Below are positions 1 through 10,923 of a DNA stretch of 64,000 nucleotides, piece after piece. Origin of the DNA: Pseudevernia furfuracea (lineage: Eukaryota; Ascomycota; Lecanoromycetes; Lecanorales; Parmeliaceae); the NCBI GenBank assembly GCA_022315425.1, contig JAIUPT010000030.1, forward strand, positions 1,178,001 to 1,242,000. The letters run 5' to 3'. Under the pieces are notes generated by a model. It did not search any database. It saw only the letters and a program-made list of their open reading frames with translations, and was not told the DNA's origin. Positions within the stretch are counted from its first letter, which is position 1. Every line of letters starts with the position of its first letter. The position numbers and the translations under genes were made by a program.

Positions 1-1633
1 GGAAGAGTGCGGAAGTGCCTTGTGGAAGAGAGCTCAGCACCATTGTCAGAGACTCATACACAACTACCTTACACAATAATCATAATATCCTCATCCTATC
101 CGCTGCTACTGCTAGCTCGAGCTCACCCTGCGCTTATACCAACCTTTGCCGGCCATGACCCAAAAGTACGATGTGGAAGGCAATTCCTGCCATCCCGGAG
201 CTATGGTCCTATGTAGAGTATGAGAATTTCCACCGCTTTGGCAACTGTGGCGTCTAAAAGTATGGTAACATTTACGCGATCAAGAGAGAAATAGTGTAAC
301 CATCCGAGCCATCCTTTGCAGGGTCCGAGACCTCAATACCAACGTACCGAGTAAGCGAATTCGGATCAAGAGTCGCTTCCTGTCGCTCCTTTGACCTCGT
401 GATTTGGTGGAAAAGAAAAGACCTTGCAGGCCGGCCCGGCATGGGTGCTCGCCGAGATAGATACACATAGATACTGATATATATACCTACCTACCTTAGT
501 TGTAGCTAGCTGCGTGGTCACAAGATGTTCACTCCGTATGCTACTGAGTACTTGGGTCGGTTGATGACAGCGAATTCTCGCCGCTATGTTTTGATGCTCG
601 ATGCAATGTTTTGCTTCCACGCCTAAAATTTTGGAGAGCCGTTGCTTGTGCTTATCTAAAATGGAGTGTACTCCGTAGGACTCTCGGTCTATCAGTCTGA
701 GTGTTGAGGATACATGATCACCCAGCTATCTCTCATGTTGCAACCATTTCCATATAAATCTTGCCTCTCTTTTTTTTTGCCACGGTCATCTTCACCGCAT
801 AGACTTCTCTGTGCTTGCAAATTGACCAAATGGCCCTGCAAAAGACTCCCTTTCACACAAAATGAGGATCTCCAACCATCGTTTCCGTTAAAATGTCACT
901 GTTTTCCGAGCGCCTGAATTGTGGAGTTGGGAAAGAGATTGGGAAAAGTCCAATTCCGACTCCAGTAGGACTTGAAATTGTCAAAAATTTTCGCCCTCTC
1001 AATATCGACTTCCATGCATTATTACCTCTGTTCAATGTTCTTCAGAGACGTGGCCCGAAGGCACAGGAAATACGAAGTGGACTATATCTTCGTGTACGCC
1101 ATGGAGACTAGTCAGCGACGCAAAAACTCACCATGAATTCACGCAATTGACCTTGGCTGCGATATTTTGGGGAATCCGACGCTGCTGCGTCTGACACGTG
1201 TCTCTGCAAAGCCACTGCGAAACGGTCTGGAGATGGATTGATAATGGGGCGGTGCAGACATTCCGCGTTTCAAGTTGATACTCTAGCCGCTATTTATACC
1301 AGGCAGCAGCAAGGCGTTCTCGGATTTTTCCACATCAGACAATCGACTTGCTAAGACTTTTTACATTGGAAAAGCCTTTGTTTCTACATACCTCAATTCC
1401 CGTTATCGCCAACCAGGCAAACTGTCACAGAAACTTGCAGTTTACGTCGCTGGATAGCCTTGATTCTACGTCAGTTTTGGGCTTTACACCCCGACTGGAT
1501 GTCATATATGAATAAGGATTGCTTGGATTTGGTTCACGAATAACAGAAGAAGCTCCTCGCTGGCGTGAAGTTGTCGATATTTTAGCGATTCAACCACTTC
1601 GACTGCCACCTTTTTGGTCGCCTCGCCTACAAC
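1..1633. other. Gene-poor 5' flank with promoter of the first gene
   Basis: No convincing coding region is seen; the open frames here are short and lack family features. TATTTATA at 1291-1298 lies about 340 bases before the first start codon and is a plausible TATA element, with a pyrimidine-rich stretch after it. The 9-mer TACTCCGTA at 669-677 and the CCTACCTTAG-type string near 486-497 recur elsewhere in the window (see findings). Confidence 0.5.
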
Positions 1634-2505
1634 ATGCCAGGATCCTTGCCAGACCGAGAACCATCACCAACACCTTCGCACTTACATGCTGAAGATCAAG
1701 AAGTCGCAGCAGAAGACGAATCAACTCCCTTCTTACCTTCTGAAAACTCGCCGGCCATTCCATCCTTCCCAAGAATCATCCACAACGTCACAGCATTAGC
1801 GTTGACCTTCTCGATCCTCGCCCTCATATCTCTATTCGCGACCGCCGTCGCCCGCCAAGCCGGTCCGGTTTCCTTTAATTTGCCATGGTCGACCCAAGAG
1901 GGTTTGAACGGGGTCGTTGCTCCGGTAGGTCCTGATCAATGACTCGTGTCCACGTCATAGTGCCTCTTATTTAGTGGTGCGTTCTTATTCTCATACACAG
2001 GCAATCTTCTCGCTCCTCTTCTCAGCATACAACCTTCGCCGCCTTCGCTCCAACAGACCAGCAGCTCCCCTCGCGATCAACCTGATCGTTGACATCGTGG
2101 TCGCCTTCTTCGCTATCACTTACAGTGCGCGCGGCCTGTCAGGCCTGCTGGACGGACAGGGGGGCTGGTGCTCCAATCCGAGAGAAGACTATGCCTTTTG
2201 CTGGCGCGGAGCATTGCCGGTGAAAGTGTTTGCGGGCATTGCGATGGGGGCGGGCATTGTTTTTGGGTGAGTAGTTCCCGAACCGGCTGGATTGAAACGC
2301 TTAGTGTCCGTATAAGATAACGCCAGTGCTGACTTGTCGTTACAGAGCTATGCATTTCGTGTTGTTCTGTGTGAGATGTCGCATCGTTTACAGTTCGGGG
2401 GTGGGACGCTCCCGGTGGGGATTTCCCGTTGGCCAGCTTAAGCTTGAGGTTTCGATCAAGTTCCTTAGAGAGCCGGAGAGAGAAGCGACGGATGAAACTG
2501 TCTGA
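1634..2505 (+). CDS. Small multi-pass membrane protein, uncharacterised
   Basis: Three exons are inferred: 1634-1924, 2001-2266 and 2346-2505, giving 238 residues. Donors GTAGGT and GTGAGT and acceptors ending ACAG fit well, and each join keeps the frame. The first 50 residues are polar and Pro/Ser rich. About four hydrophobic segments follow, near residues 54-75, 98-110, 121-141 and 168-190, with a Trp/Cys-containing loop (GGWCSNP...FCW) between the third and fourth. The C-terminal 45 residues are basic and polar. The layout resembles small four-helix (MARVEL-like) fungal membrane proteins, but no signature proves that. It converges on the SCS3-like gene downstream. Confidence 0.65.
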
Positions 2506-3057
2506 TTGCGGCTGGCGCATTCGTGGACATGGTTGTCGAGCTGGTGGGAGAAGGATCTAGGGAATTGTCAATTTCGAACATTGGCTTTGCGGACGACGAG
2601 ATTTTAGATACGTGGCAGCAGCGAAGACATTTGTTCATTAGATGTAGGCAGAGGCTGCGAAATGGGCAAAAGCAACTAGCACAAGTCGGTTCGAAAATAG
2701 TTAGTTAAGTGTATGTGCCTGAGTGACTACCGGTCCGTGTTACTATTCCATGTGTTGATGAAGCTGATATTGTCAGGATTTGGGGGTCCAGGAGCGGATT
2801 TAGATGTGAGGCGATAGATAGTAATGCGGACAGAATAGGGCAAATTATCAGTGGCAAGGAACCAGGTCCATCAGCGTTTGCTTTTCGCTGGTTTGGCAAG
2901 TTTAAAAGGTCAATAAGCAGCGCTATTGACAAAAGGGAGAGAGCGAGAGGGAAAATGGCTACCTTGTTGACCCCTCGAGCCCTCTTTATGGGCTGTAGAC
3001 CTTCTGATGCCATAACTTATGTTGGCTTTGAATTAATGGAATGACTGTTATATTAGA
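2506..3057. other. Convergent intergenic region
   Basis: This lies between the 3' ends of two convergent genes. A 102-codon reverse open frame (2705-3013) has no recognisable features and no homology I can name. I see no other structure. Confidence 0.5.
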
Positions 3058-4099
3058 TTATACCCCAGGCATGCCTATGATGTCCCTCATGGCTGGTAAT
3101 GCTCGTGGTAGAAAATACACAACGAATACGCCAACGAAGGCTGTCAGAAGTCCGGTGAACTAGAAGATGTCAGTACCATATGTCAACGTGCATGATAGCC
3201 GATTGAATTACCTTCTCAAACCAGGTATGAAAATAAGCCGCGGTCATCAGCAACATCCACCAGCTCAACCCACCCACGACCAACAGTGCCCCGACCCCAG
3301 TCCTCCACTCACCCTCCTCTCCCTCGCCGCCCCCTATAATCTCTCTCTCTGCCCTCCGCACATTCCCATTCCTCCCCGTCACAATCCTCTCCTCCCTCAG
3401 CCCCTTCGCACCCACCAACGCCGGCAGCACTTCTAAACCCAAAAACAAACTGCCCAGCACCAAAATAAAAACATGCCCACTGATATCATGCCCGCCCCTC
3501 CACTGTCCACCCACAGCTTTACACGCCTGCCCCGTCACAAACTCCTTCGCCCCTCCAGTCCCCTCCATCGCGCTCGCCAACTGACACGCACCGCCCGTAA
3601 TCTTGAATCCCCTATCCACCAATCCGGGTCCAAAAAACCACTGCGTCACCGCTCCCCACCACAACGTGACAAGCCCCCATCGCAGCGTCCCTCGTAATCT
3701 TTTCGGCGTCAGTACCAATCCTCTGCTCGGTCCCGTCGATGGATGCAGTATTAAAAACATGAAAAATGCGAGCGTGATCCAGAACCATGCTATCTTTACG
3801 AAAAAGACGTTGAAAATGTTGCTTTTGCGCGCGAAGTAGCTGGGCGCTTCTGAAGCCGGGTGCGATTGCGTGACGGGGTTGTAGGGCGCGTGGCGCGCGG
3901 AGGGGTCGAGGATGGAGAAGAGGGAGCCGAGTAAGAGTGTTGAAGGGTAGGTGGCTAAGAGAAGGGTTTCGAGGGGGGTGGGAAGGAGAGATTTGAGGAA
4001 GCTGGGTGGGTGTTGTTGTTGGGTTGTACTCGAGGCGCTTGTGGGCTGCTTGGGCTTGCTGCCATTGCGCTTGATGGGCGCTGAGGAAGAGGAGGCCAT
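3058..4099 (-). CDS. SCS3: FIT/SCS3 family ER lipid phosphatase
   Basis: Two exons are inferred (4099-3212, 3159-3058), giving 329 residues. The intron of 52 nt has a GTAATT donor and a CTAG acceptor; splicing restores the C-terminal hydrophobic segment that is lost if the intron is read through. FIT2/SCS3 proteins act in the ER membrane as acyl-CoA diphosphatases and control lipid-droplet budding and phospholipid balance. The signature is the pair of histidines in membrane segments: GHDISGHVFIL in the middle and AYFHTWFEK near the end. Six hydrophobic segments can be counted. The N-terminal 35 residues are Ser/Gln rich. The start is the MASSSS methionine; an in-frame ATG at 4219 would add 40 unlikely residues. 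The low-complexity loop (GGGEGEEGEW) is cytosolic by inference. Confidence 0.85.
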
Positions 4100-4540
4100 T
4101 GGGAGAGTTCTATTTTGTAGACATGTAGTCGAACTGGTCTGGGTAAAGTCACGCAATATATGTAGATGCCATTGGGATTCTTGGAAATGTGTGAGTGTCA
4201 TTCTGCCGTGTCCAGGCAACTCGATCCACGTTTTTTACGCTAGTCCTCGTCCGTCACTTGCTACACAGATTTCTGATATTTGCACCGAATGCGTCTTTCG
4301 GCGTTGCAGCATACTACATTTTAATCGTCATGCAGAGTATAGTCCTTTCCGCTACCGGAAAGGATGATCTGGTAGAAAATGACTTCGTCAAAATGTAGGC
4401 AGTGGACCTCCCAAGAAGCTAGTCCATACCCGACCTGAACCTCTGGCCTATGCGGAAAACGGGACATAAAACCTCGTTCTCACAGAGTGAGTATCATGTG
4501 GCTGATCTCACAGCATCATGTGGATGGCCAGTCCATTGTC
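4100..4540. other. Intergenic, promoter side of SCS3-like gene
   Basis: This separates two reverse-strand genes and should carry the SCS3 promoter. No clear TATA box or repeat is seen. Confidence 0.45.
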
Positions 4541-5812
4541 TTAAGTTCCTTTCAACCTCCCCCATTCGGGTCGAGTCTCCACACCATCGTCCCCAACAAC
4601 CTTACCCCTGTCCCACTCTCTCCCTTCGCCCCGTCCCTTCCACTTGACATCCTCCTCCCTCTTCCCTCCACCCGTCTCCCACTTCTTCACCTCTTCTTCT
4701 GTGAAGCCCGCAGACTTCAGCCGCTCAGCCCCTAGCTTTTGCCAACGCTGGCGATCCCGGATCGCTTCCAATGCCTGGTCCCAGTCATCGTCCATTTCCG
4801 GTTCAGGGTGGACGTCGACTGATGGGTCGTAGTTTGAAGAGAAATGTGAGTCCATTGCGGAGGAAGACGCAAAGTTGCCGCGTCCGCGCGCCTGAACCTT
4901 GGGAGCCGGAGTTGGAGGTGGCGGGCCGATAAAAGCATCTAGGGGATCAGAGTCTGATCCTGAAGACATGGCTCGTTTTTTCCCCTTCGCGTCGCAATTG
5001 GCTGAAGGACTAGATGGAGCTTGATCTCCTATCACTCTCGATGCAGAGCTATGGTGCCTATTGCTGTCTGGGGTGGCGGATGAGGAGGACCTGGCTGGGC
5101 GGTGTGACCGATGGTGACGCTGATGATATCTTCCGTCTGATCGCTGCGAGCGGGATCGATGTCGATGCCGTGACCTACTTCGCTTCCGATCCTTCGTGCT
5201 GCGTCGGTCATGCTCATACAACTCATTATCATCGCGTCGATGGTGGGTGCGATGCCGATGTCGATGCCGGCGCTCGCGGTACCGTTCCTTCTCGTTATCC
5301 TCGCTACTATAACGGTCATCGCGATGCTTGCGGCAGGATGCGTTGCTCCGACGATCTTCCTCTCTATCTCGCCGCGAAAGCCTGCCTTCATAGTCTTGGC
5401 GTAGATAACGCTTCTCCAAGTCTTCATCGTTAGTCCGCCGCCGCTTTGAACGGTGATGACCTTCGCTATTCAGTCCATCATTTAGGCGTTTGGGACTTGA
5501 TAACCGTCCGTCCCTATCACGTAGATTCCGGAGACGTGCCCGTGATTCTTCGACTTCCTTGGCTCGTAGAGCAGCATTGTGACTGTTCGTTTCTGTGATG
5601 ATATTCTTCAGGAACCTTGTGTTGGGCTTGGGTGCATTGAAAGTCGACCTGTATGGATTAGCCATTTCACACAACTCTTTTTGACCAGGAGCTAACCTCC
5701 GGGGAAGAAGCTCTTGTAGACCGTAAGCGGAGTACTTGGCGTTGCTGATCTTTGCATCTTTGGCGAGGAGGTGAGCGACATAATCATCCGACAAGTGCTC
5801 TGAGCCTGGCAT
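4541..5812 (-). CDS. RS/RD-rich nuclear protein, splicing-factor-like
   Basis: The frame from 5812 is open for 423 codons, but 5649-5696 is probably a 48-nt intron (donor GTTAGC, branch CTAAT, acceptor ACAG). Removing it gives 407 residues and joins LLPRR to STFNAPKPNTRFLKN. The first 90 residues are an ordered, conserved-looking block (DYVAHLLAKDA, NAPKPNTRFL, AKEVEESRARL). Residues about 100-260 are an Arg/Ser/Asp/His-rich domain like those of splicing regulators. The C-terminal part holds a short motif, DDWDQALEAIRDRQRWQ, followed by a charged helix. Similar fungal proteins are often labelled pre-mRNA-splicing factor 38B, but that label is recalled rather than shown here. It is divergent from the FTA4 gene with 278 bases between the starts. 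Confidence 0.7.
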   Translation of the reverse strand: MPGSEHLSDDYVAHLLAKDAKISNAKYSAYGLQELLPRRLAPGQKELCEMANPYRSTFNAPKPNTRFLKNIITETNSHNAALRAKEVEESRARLRNLRDRDGRLSSPKRLNDGLNSEGHHRSKRRRTNDEDLEKRYLRQDYEGRLSRRDREEDRRSNASCRKHRDDRYSSEDNEKERYRERRHRHRHRTHHRRDDNELYEHDRRSTKDRKRSRSRHRHRSRSQRSDGRYHQRHHRSHRPARSSSSATPDSNRHHSSASRVIGDQAPSSPSANCDAKGKKRAMSSGSDSDPLDAFIGPPPPTPAPKVQARGRGNFASSSAMDSHFSSNYDPSVDVHPEPEMDDDWDQALEAIRDRQRWQKLGAERLKSAGFTEEEVKKWETGGGKREEDVKWKGRGEGREWDRGKVVGDDGVETRPEWGRLKGT

Positions 5813-6090
5813 GGTGGATTTGAAGGATGGAAAGAAAAGACGAAGGGCAGGAAGCCCCCACAGTTTTTAATCAAGACATGCTGTCAACAATGCGACGAAG
5901 CGAGGATAGGAACAAGAGTGCATGGAAGAAGTGATATGCATTTGACGCTGCCAAGACTCGGATGTTAAAGACTTCTCAGATAAGATAAGATTAAGTTTTA
6001 GCTTTGATTTGGGGATCCGCCAGACTGTAAACAAACGCGGAAAACTCTCCTTCTCGTGCTATCCAGCACCTCGAACAGGGCATACGCAAG
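5813..6090. promoter_or_regulatory. Bidirectional promoter with tandem GATA motifs
   Basis: This short region separates the divergent starts of the RS-rich protein and FTA4. It contains GATAAGATAAG at 5979-5989, two overlapping consensus sites for fungal GATA factors. Whether they are used is inference. Confidence 0.45.
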
Positions 6091-6987
6091 ATGACAGGTC
6101 CTCAACCTGTCGAAAACGTCATACAAGGGCTCCGGGCTTTACAGGATAGTTCTCTCTCCATCATTCGCCTCAGTGAACCCATCTCCGCTACTCCCACTTC
6201 CCACCGCACGTCTGATGTCTCCGCCTCCGCTTTCGAGAACCCCTCACCGGAGTCCCTCGAAGCTGACTTGAGCCACTACAAGGTACACGCTTTGCCTCCA
6301 TCTTGGTACGCACAAAGTTGAAGTGAACGCGCACAGGAACTCTTCTCAAAACTCCGCTTCTCCTACCTCGAACAAGTAACGAAAGAGAAATTCCTCCGCG
6401 CTATTGTCGGCGATCCGCCTCTCATAGTTGAACACGCTGAAAATATTGAACTCGAAAGTCAATTAGCAGAGATCAAAGCTGTACTCAAGGCGCAGAAAGA
6501 ACATGTAGGTGACATGGTCAAGGAGTTGGATGCGCGCGGGAGAGATTTGAGTCGTCGCTATGAGACAATTTTCTTGCAAACGACACTGCTCTCGTCGCTA
6601 CCGCCGCAGATAGAGGATCTGAACCAGACGCTATTTAGCTTGAGGAAGCATATTCAGTCGACAGATACGAGCGAGACGAATCTGGCGCTTGCGATGCCGT
6701 TGCCGGCGACGTTGGAGTTGCTGGAGGAGAAGCAGGCTAGTCTTGATGAATTAAATGCACAGTTGAAAGCATTGCAGCAGGCATTGCCGAGGCAAACGAG
6801 GACGCTGGAGAGTGAAGAGAGAGAATTGCAAAAGCTGGAGCTGGAGAGGGAGAGGGCTGTGGGACTTGCAAGGGAGGCGGTTGACAGGAAGCAGGAAGGT
6901 GGTGGAGCGGATGAGTTGGAGAGGAAAGGGAGGTGGCTGAGGGGCGTGGAGAGTGGGCTGAGAGAGATGCTAGAGGTTGGCGCTTAG
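6091..6987 (+). CDS. FTA4: FTA4-like inner kinetochore (Sim4/CCAN) subunit
   Basis: Two exons (6091-6282, 6337-6987) encode 280 residues. The intron has donor GTACAC and acceptor GCACAG. The segment across the join, HYK-ELFSKLRFSYLEQVTKEKFLRAI, matches the signature I associate with the Fta4 family, a CENP-U-like member of the centromere-bound Sim4 complex. Long heptad-rich helices follow (residues about 90-250: AEIKAVLKAQKEH, SLRKHIQ, LDELNAQLKALQQAL, ESEERELQKLELERERA), as expected for a coiled-coil kinetochore subunit. The N-terminal 60 residues are polar. It converges on the TRF-like gene downstream. Confidence 0.75.
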
Positions 6988-7486
6988 GATCATGTTTTAC
7001 CTACGTATCAGTCTTGTAAGGCGTTGTGGACGTTGTGCTGCTCTCCAAATATCCCAGAGGCATTGAGACTGATGCTAAAATCTTGAATCTTGATTAAACT
7101 CCTTCAGAGATGCTTTCCTTTGGTCTACACATCCAATGTAATTTGCTTCATGCCTCCAGCTGGCAAAGACCCTCAATGCCAAGATCCATCTCAGTTTGTG
7201 CCTTGATTTGAGCCGAGATCCTTGGGACTGAGCAGATGCCTCTCTCTCTTCGGGACAATCGCCCAGAGTTGACTGCATTGCACAGCCTTAAATCGCTCTG
7301 AGAGCATGGATCGTCGGTGTTCGGATGTAGTAGATGGGATCCTCTGTTTTGCGGAAGGACATTAAATATCAAGAAAAAAGAAAAGGGTATCATATGGCAA
7401 TTGCAATACGAATATCAAGTCCACAGCGATCCGAATTTTCCTGTAATTCCGCCTTCATCCATGACCAAGTCCACCAGAACGCTTCA
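6988..7486. other. Convergent intergenic region
   Basis: This lies between the 3' ends of FTA4 and the TRF-like gene. It holds only short open frames without features. Confidence 0.45.
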
Positions 7487-10373
7487 TCAGAAGTCAACGA
7501 CTTCAGCATCAATCCTTGTTCCCGTCTCAGGATCGTATTCGACGCCGCCATCCCTCAGTCTCTTAATCTGCGGCTGGCTGAGCGGAATGCGCTCGAAGTT
7601 CTGTGGGAGGACTCTACCCGCTCTTGTTGCCTAGTCAGTTTACTGGAAAGATCACCGAGCTTGTACACGTACTTGAGATAATCCATCTTCATGTTTCGAG
7701 CCTTATCCTTTAACGCGACCTGATCTCGCGCTTCTAGCACGTGACCTTGCTCGAGATCTTGTTCCTTGAGAAGCTTCCAGCTAGTCCCATGCTCAGTAAT
7801 CAAGTAGTAGAGCATATCCGTCTCCACGCCCGTCCACGCGCTACGTCTTTGAGGCGGCTTTGTTACGACTGCCATCTTCTGTTTCGCTGACTCATTCACC
7901 CTTATATATTCCTGACCAGCTTGAGAAAGCTGCGGCTCGGCCTCTTGCTCGTCACGTGCAACATCGGCGCTGCCATCTAATGTATGTGCATCAATGTTCT
8001 CTTGGACACGGACCTTCTTCGGGGATCGACGTTGAAGTCTCGCGGGTTTAGACGCTGGTCGTTTGGTTGCAGGTTTCAAACGACGCTGCATCGCAGCATT
8101 GGAAGACTCTGCTTGGACCTGAAAGCCTTGATCCGAGCTTATATCACTCTCTTGGCTAGTTGGAAATAGGTCTTGCACGGGAGATATTCTCACACAAAGC
8201 GGGTCTCGATCGTAGATACTACGCTTCTTAGGTTGTTGCGCCTCGGGTATCTCGGCGACGTTCTCCTTGTTACTTTCAGCTTCCCGTTGCATTCGATACG
8301 CAAGCGACGCTTGCGCATTTCTTGCTATCTCGATGTCTCTCTCTTCCTCTTCGTTATCCTCATAACCCCAATTGTCGTCTTGATCTGCCGAGGGCGCTTG
8401 TCTGTTTGGAACACTGGCTGGGGCAGGGGAAGAAATGACTTGCTCGTTGAAAATCCGTTGGGGCGTCAGTGCTTGCATGGCCGGTCCTGCTGTAGACGCC
8501 ACCTGGACATCTGAAGTCGTTTCCTGGTTTTGCGGTGACAATATCTGCTCTGTAGCCTTTGTGACCTTCCGATCTGCTTGTCTTTGTTTTAGGATAGCGG
8601 CGGCGCTTCTGACTTTGGGTGAGTCGGCACTGTTATACAATATCAGTACATAGAGGCTTCCTAAATTCCAGGACTGCAGGGTATTCACTGACCTAAATTG
8701 CGCCAAAACTAATTCGTCGGCTCTCGCTGGTCTGGTTGAAGCATCCTGTTGCTCCGAGGTCGCACGCGATTCGAAAGGCGTATCATATTCCAATCGTACT
8801 TCCGGGCCGTCGCTTTCATCACCAACATCGTCAATTCCTAATGACTGCCCAAGCCTTCCGCTCTGAATTAAATCAATGAACAATTGACAAATAGCGTGGG
8901 CACCACCATAAGTAGTTGTCTGAATCTCAATTTCGGTCAAGCGTTGACTAGCCCATGCGACCATTTGGTGCGTGAAGGTCGTCCAGGGGAAATTTACTCG
9001 CAGAGATTCAACGACGGACAACTGTCCGTCGGAAGTCATTGGTTTGTCGATTATGAAAGCGTTCCGCATTTCTTCTACACGTCTTCGAATTGTGTCCTCA
9101 GCCTCCCGACCTAATTCTGCAATCCGTAACCCGTCAAAGGCCCATCCTTTCAGGTTTTTTCCATCGTAGAACACCTGAAGCAGGGCAATGTCCGGGTCGA
9201 AATTGATTTTTCTGATATGATGAGCAAGCAGCATGATGGCTTCTTGTGTGCGAAGCTCCAGTGCAATTCGAAAGGTTGCTTCGACTAAGGCGCTGCACTC
9301 AGGTGTCAGACTTTCAGGAAGTCCAAAGCGCTGTGCAAAAGGTCGGGGAAAGTTGTCCGCAGTGTCTTCAAGGAATTTATCTTTCTGATCTTGTTCCGCA
9401 CTAGACAGCAATCGCGACACCAGGATTGCTATATTTGCTTTTTGCAATAATGCGTCCGGGCGCCACGAGGCAGTCTGTTCGTCTATGGGGCCAGCTTTTC
9501 TTCTTAGTAATCTCCTTAACGTCTCTCCCACGTTGATGTACAAGTCTCCTCCGTACTCTTTTCGCTGCCTATCGAATGTGTCGCCCAATCGCTTGAGCTT
9601 TTTGTTCTCACGAGTATCCTTGTTCTGCAACTGAGCCATAGTCGTAGCGACTGAGGCTTCAGATAGTTCGGCGGGAATCACCAAGCTCAACAACCTTTCT
9701 GAAGCATCCGAAAGATCTGCAAGTGTGTCTAACATGTCTTCCGGGCTTATTTCTGTGAGCTCCTGTGCAGGAAGAGATATCCTTGCGGTGGTTCCAGAGA
9801 ATGCAGAGAGACCTCCAGGAGACTTATAGTTTGGTTGAATTGGTTGCGGGCCCACTCCAGCATCCTCCACATTCTCGCCTGTGCCATCTTTCGCAGTTTC
9901 GAGGTCAGGATAGGCAACACTGGGGTCTTCTGCTACCATAGAAAGATCTGAAAAGGGTCAGTTTCTGGTCGGTGCATAAGTCAGGTAACCCTTTTCGCCG
10001 GCTTTTGCGAATTGAGAGAATCTATCTTGCGAAGACTAAACCTGGCCAGGACTGCGAAGACAAGAACTTCAGTCTGTAGTCGGGATTACCCACCTTGCTG
10101 GGTTCGAGCATGATTGACAGGCCTTCCCTTGCGGCTCTTTGAGCCACTCTGCCCAGCAGTGCCGTTTGTGCCATCTGGATTTGCTTGCTCAACGCCCCTC
10201 CTTGCCTTCAAACCAGTCTTACCATCTTCACTGTCACTGATATCATGACTCTGGCTTCTCGTTGTTCGTGTGGTTCGCTTGGGAGGACTTTGGGTTCCAA
10301 CACGGGTAGTTTGAGGTGCAGGCTGGGGTGTAGTGCGCCGGCTACCAGCTCTGGTTGAGGTGCGCTCTGCCAT
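7487..10373 (-). CDS. TRF/Taz1-like telomere repeat-binding protein (TRFH + telobox Myb)
   Basis: Four exons are inferred: 10373-10094, 9947-8693, 8629-7667 and 7622-7487, giving about 877 residues. The first 93 residues are basic and disordered (TSTRAGSRRTTPQ). An all-helical region at about residues 130-460 (EALVEATFRIALELR-type helices, LLAHHIRKI) fits the TRF homology dimerisation domain. A disordered acidic and basic linker with KR-rich stretches follows. Near residues 770-830 is a single Myb domain (RSAWTGVETDMLYYLI) whose third helix is a telobox, VALKDKARNMK, like the VDLKDKWRNM consensus of TRF1/TRF2 and Taz1. Such proteins dimerise and bind duplex telomeric TTAGGG. The 63-nt intron 8630-8692 (GTCAGT...ACAG) contains no stop. 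The last intron is ambiguous (38, 44 or 53 nt) but a frame change is needed to reach the conserved-looking tail NFERIPLSQPQIKRLRDGG and the stop at 7487. Confidence 0.8.
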
Positions 10374-10923
10374 TGTTGAGGCGGAGAGAGTCCTTTACCG
10401 CGACTATTGATCTCCCCTGGACCGTGATGCCACCATCCACCGGAAAGCAGCCCAGATACGAGTAGATCATATAATTAAGATGAGAAAGTTCGCGAACAAG
10501 AAGGTGAGTAAACACTGCTTGTTGTGACTGGGATCTGGGTGATCTGATTAGGTAATCTTATCTCAAGTTTCACTTTCGACCACCTTAGCGTCTTAAGGCT
10601 GAGCTACGCCATTGCGAGGGCGCTAGGGTACCTTAATGTGTCCGGATTAATTATTCCCAGGGGTTTTGGGCCGTTGGAACGCTGCAATGACTTCGATGAA
10701 TTGAAAAGTTCTCCTGCCAACTGGACTCTCTTCGGCATCTTTCAACTCGTCTTATTCTATACTTGTTACCTGGCCTTGTCAGAATCTCTTAAACCCCCAT
10801 GTGACGACAGAGTTTCATTTGCTAACATCCTGCAAGCAGCAAGCAGCCCTTGCAGCGAAGGCGAAGGAGAGCTCGTGTGCCCTCTCCACAGCATCTTTTC
10901 CCCTAAACATTTTATTGATAGCT
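10374..10923. other. Divergent promoter region, TRF-like / GDT1
   Basis: The genes point away from each other. A GATAAGATTA-type site (read on the reverse strand at about 10552-10563) is present. Forward open frames starting at 10638 and 10801 are parts of the leader; the signal-peptide ATG at 10924 is the better start. Confidence 0.45.

Noticed and set aside
10801..10923. Upstream in-frame ATG of GDT1
   Set aside because: The added 41 residues would bury the signal peptide; the ATG at 10924 starts it directly.
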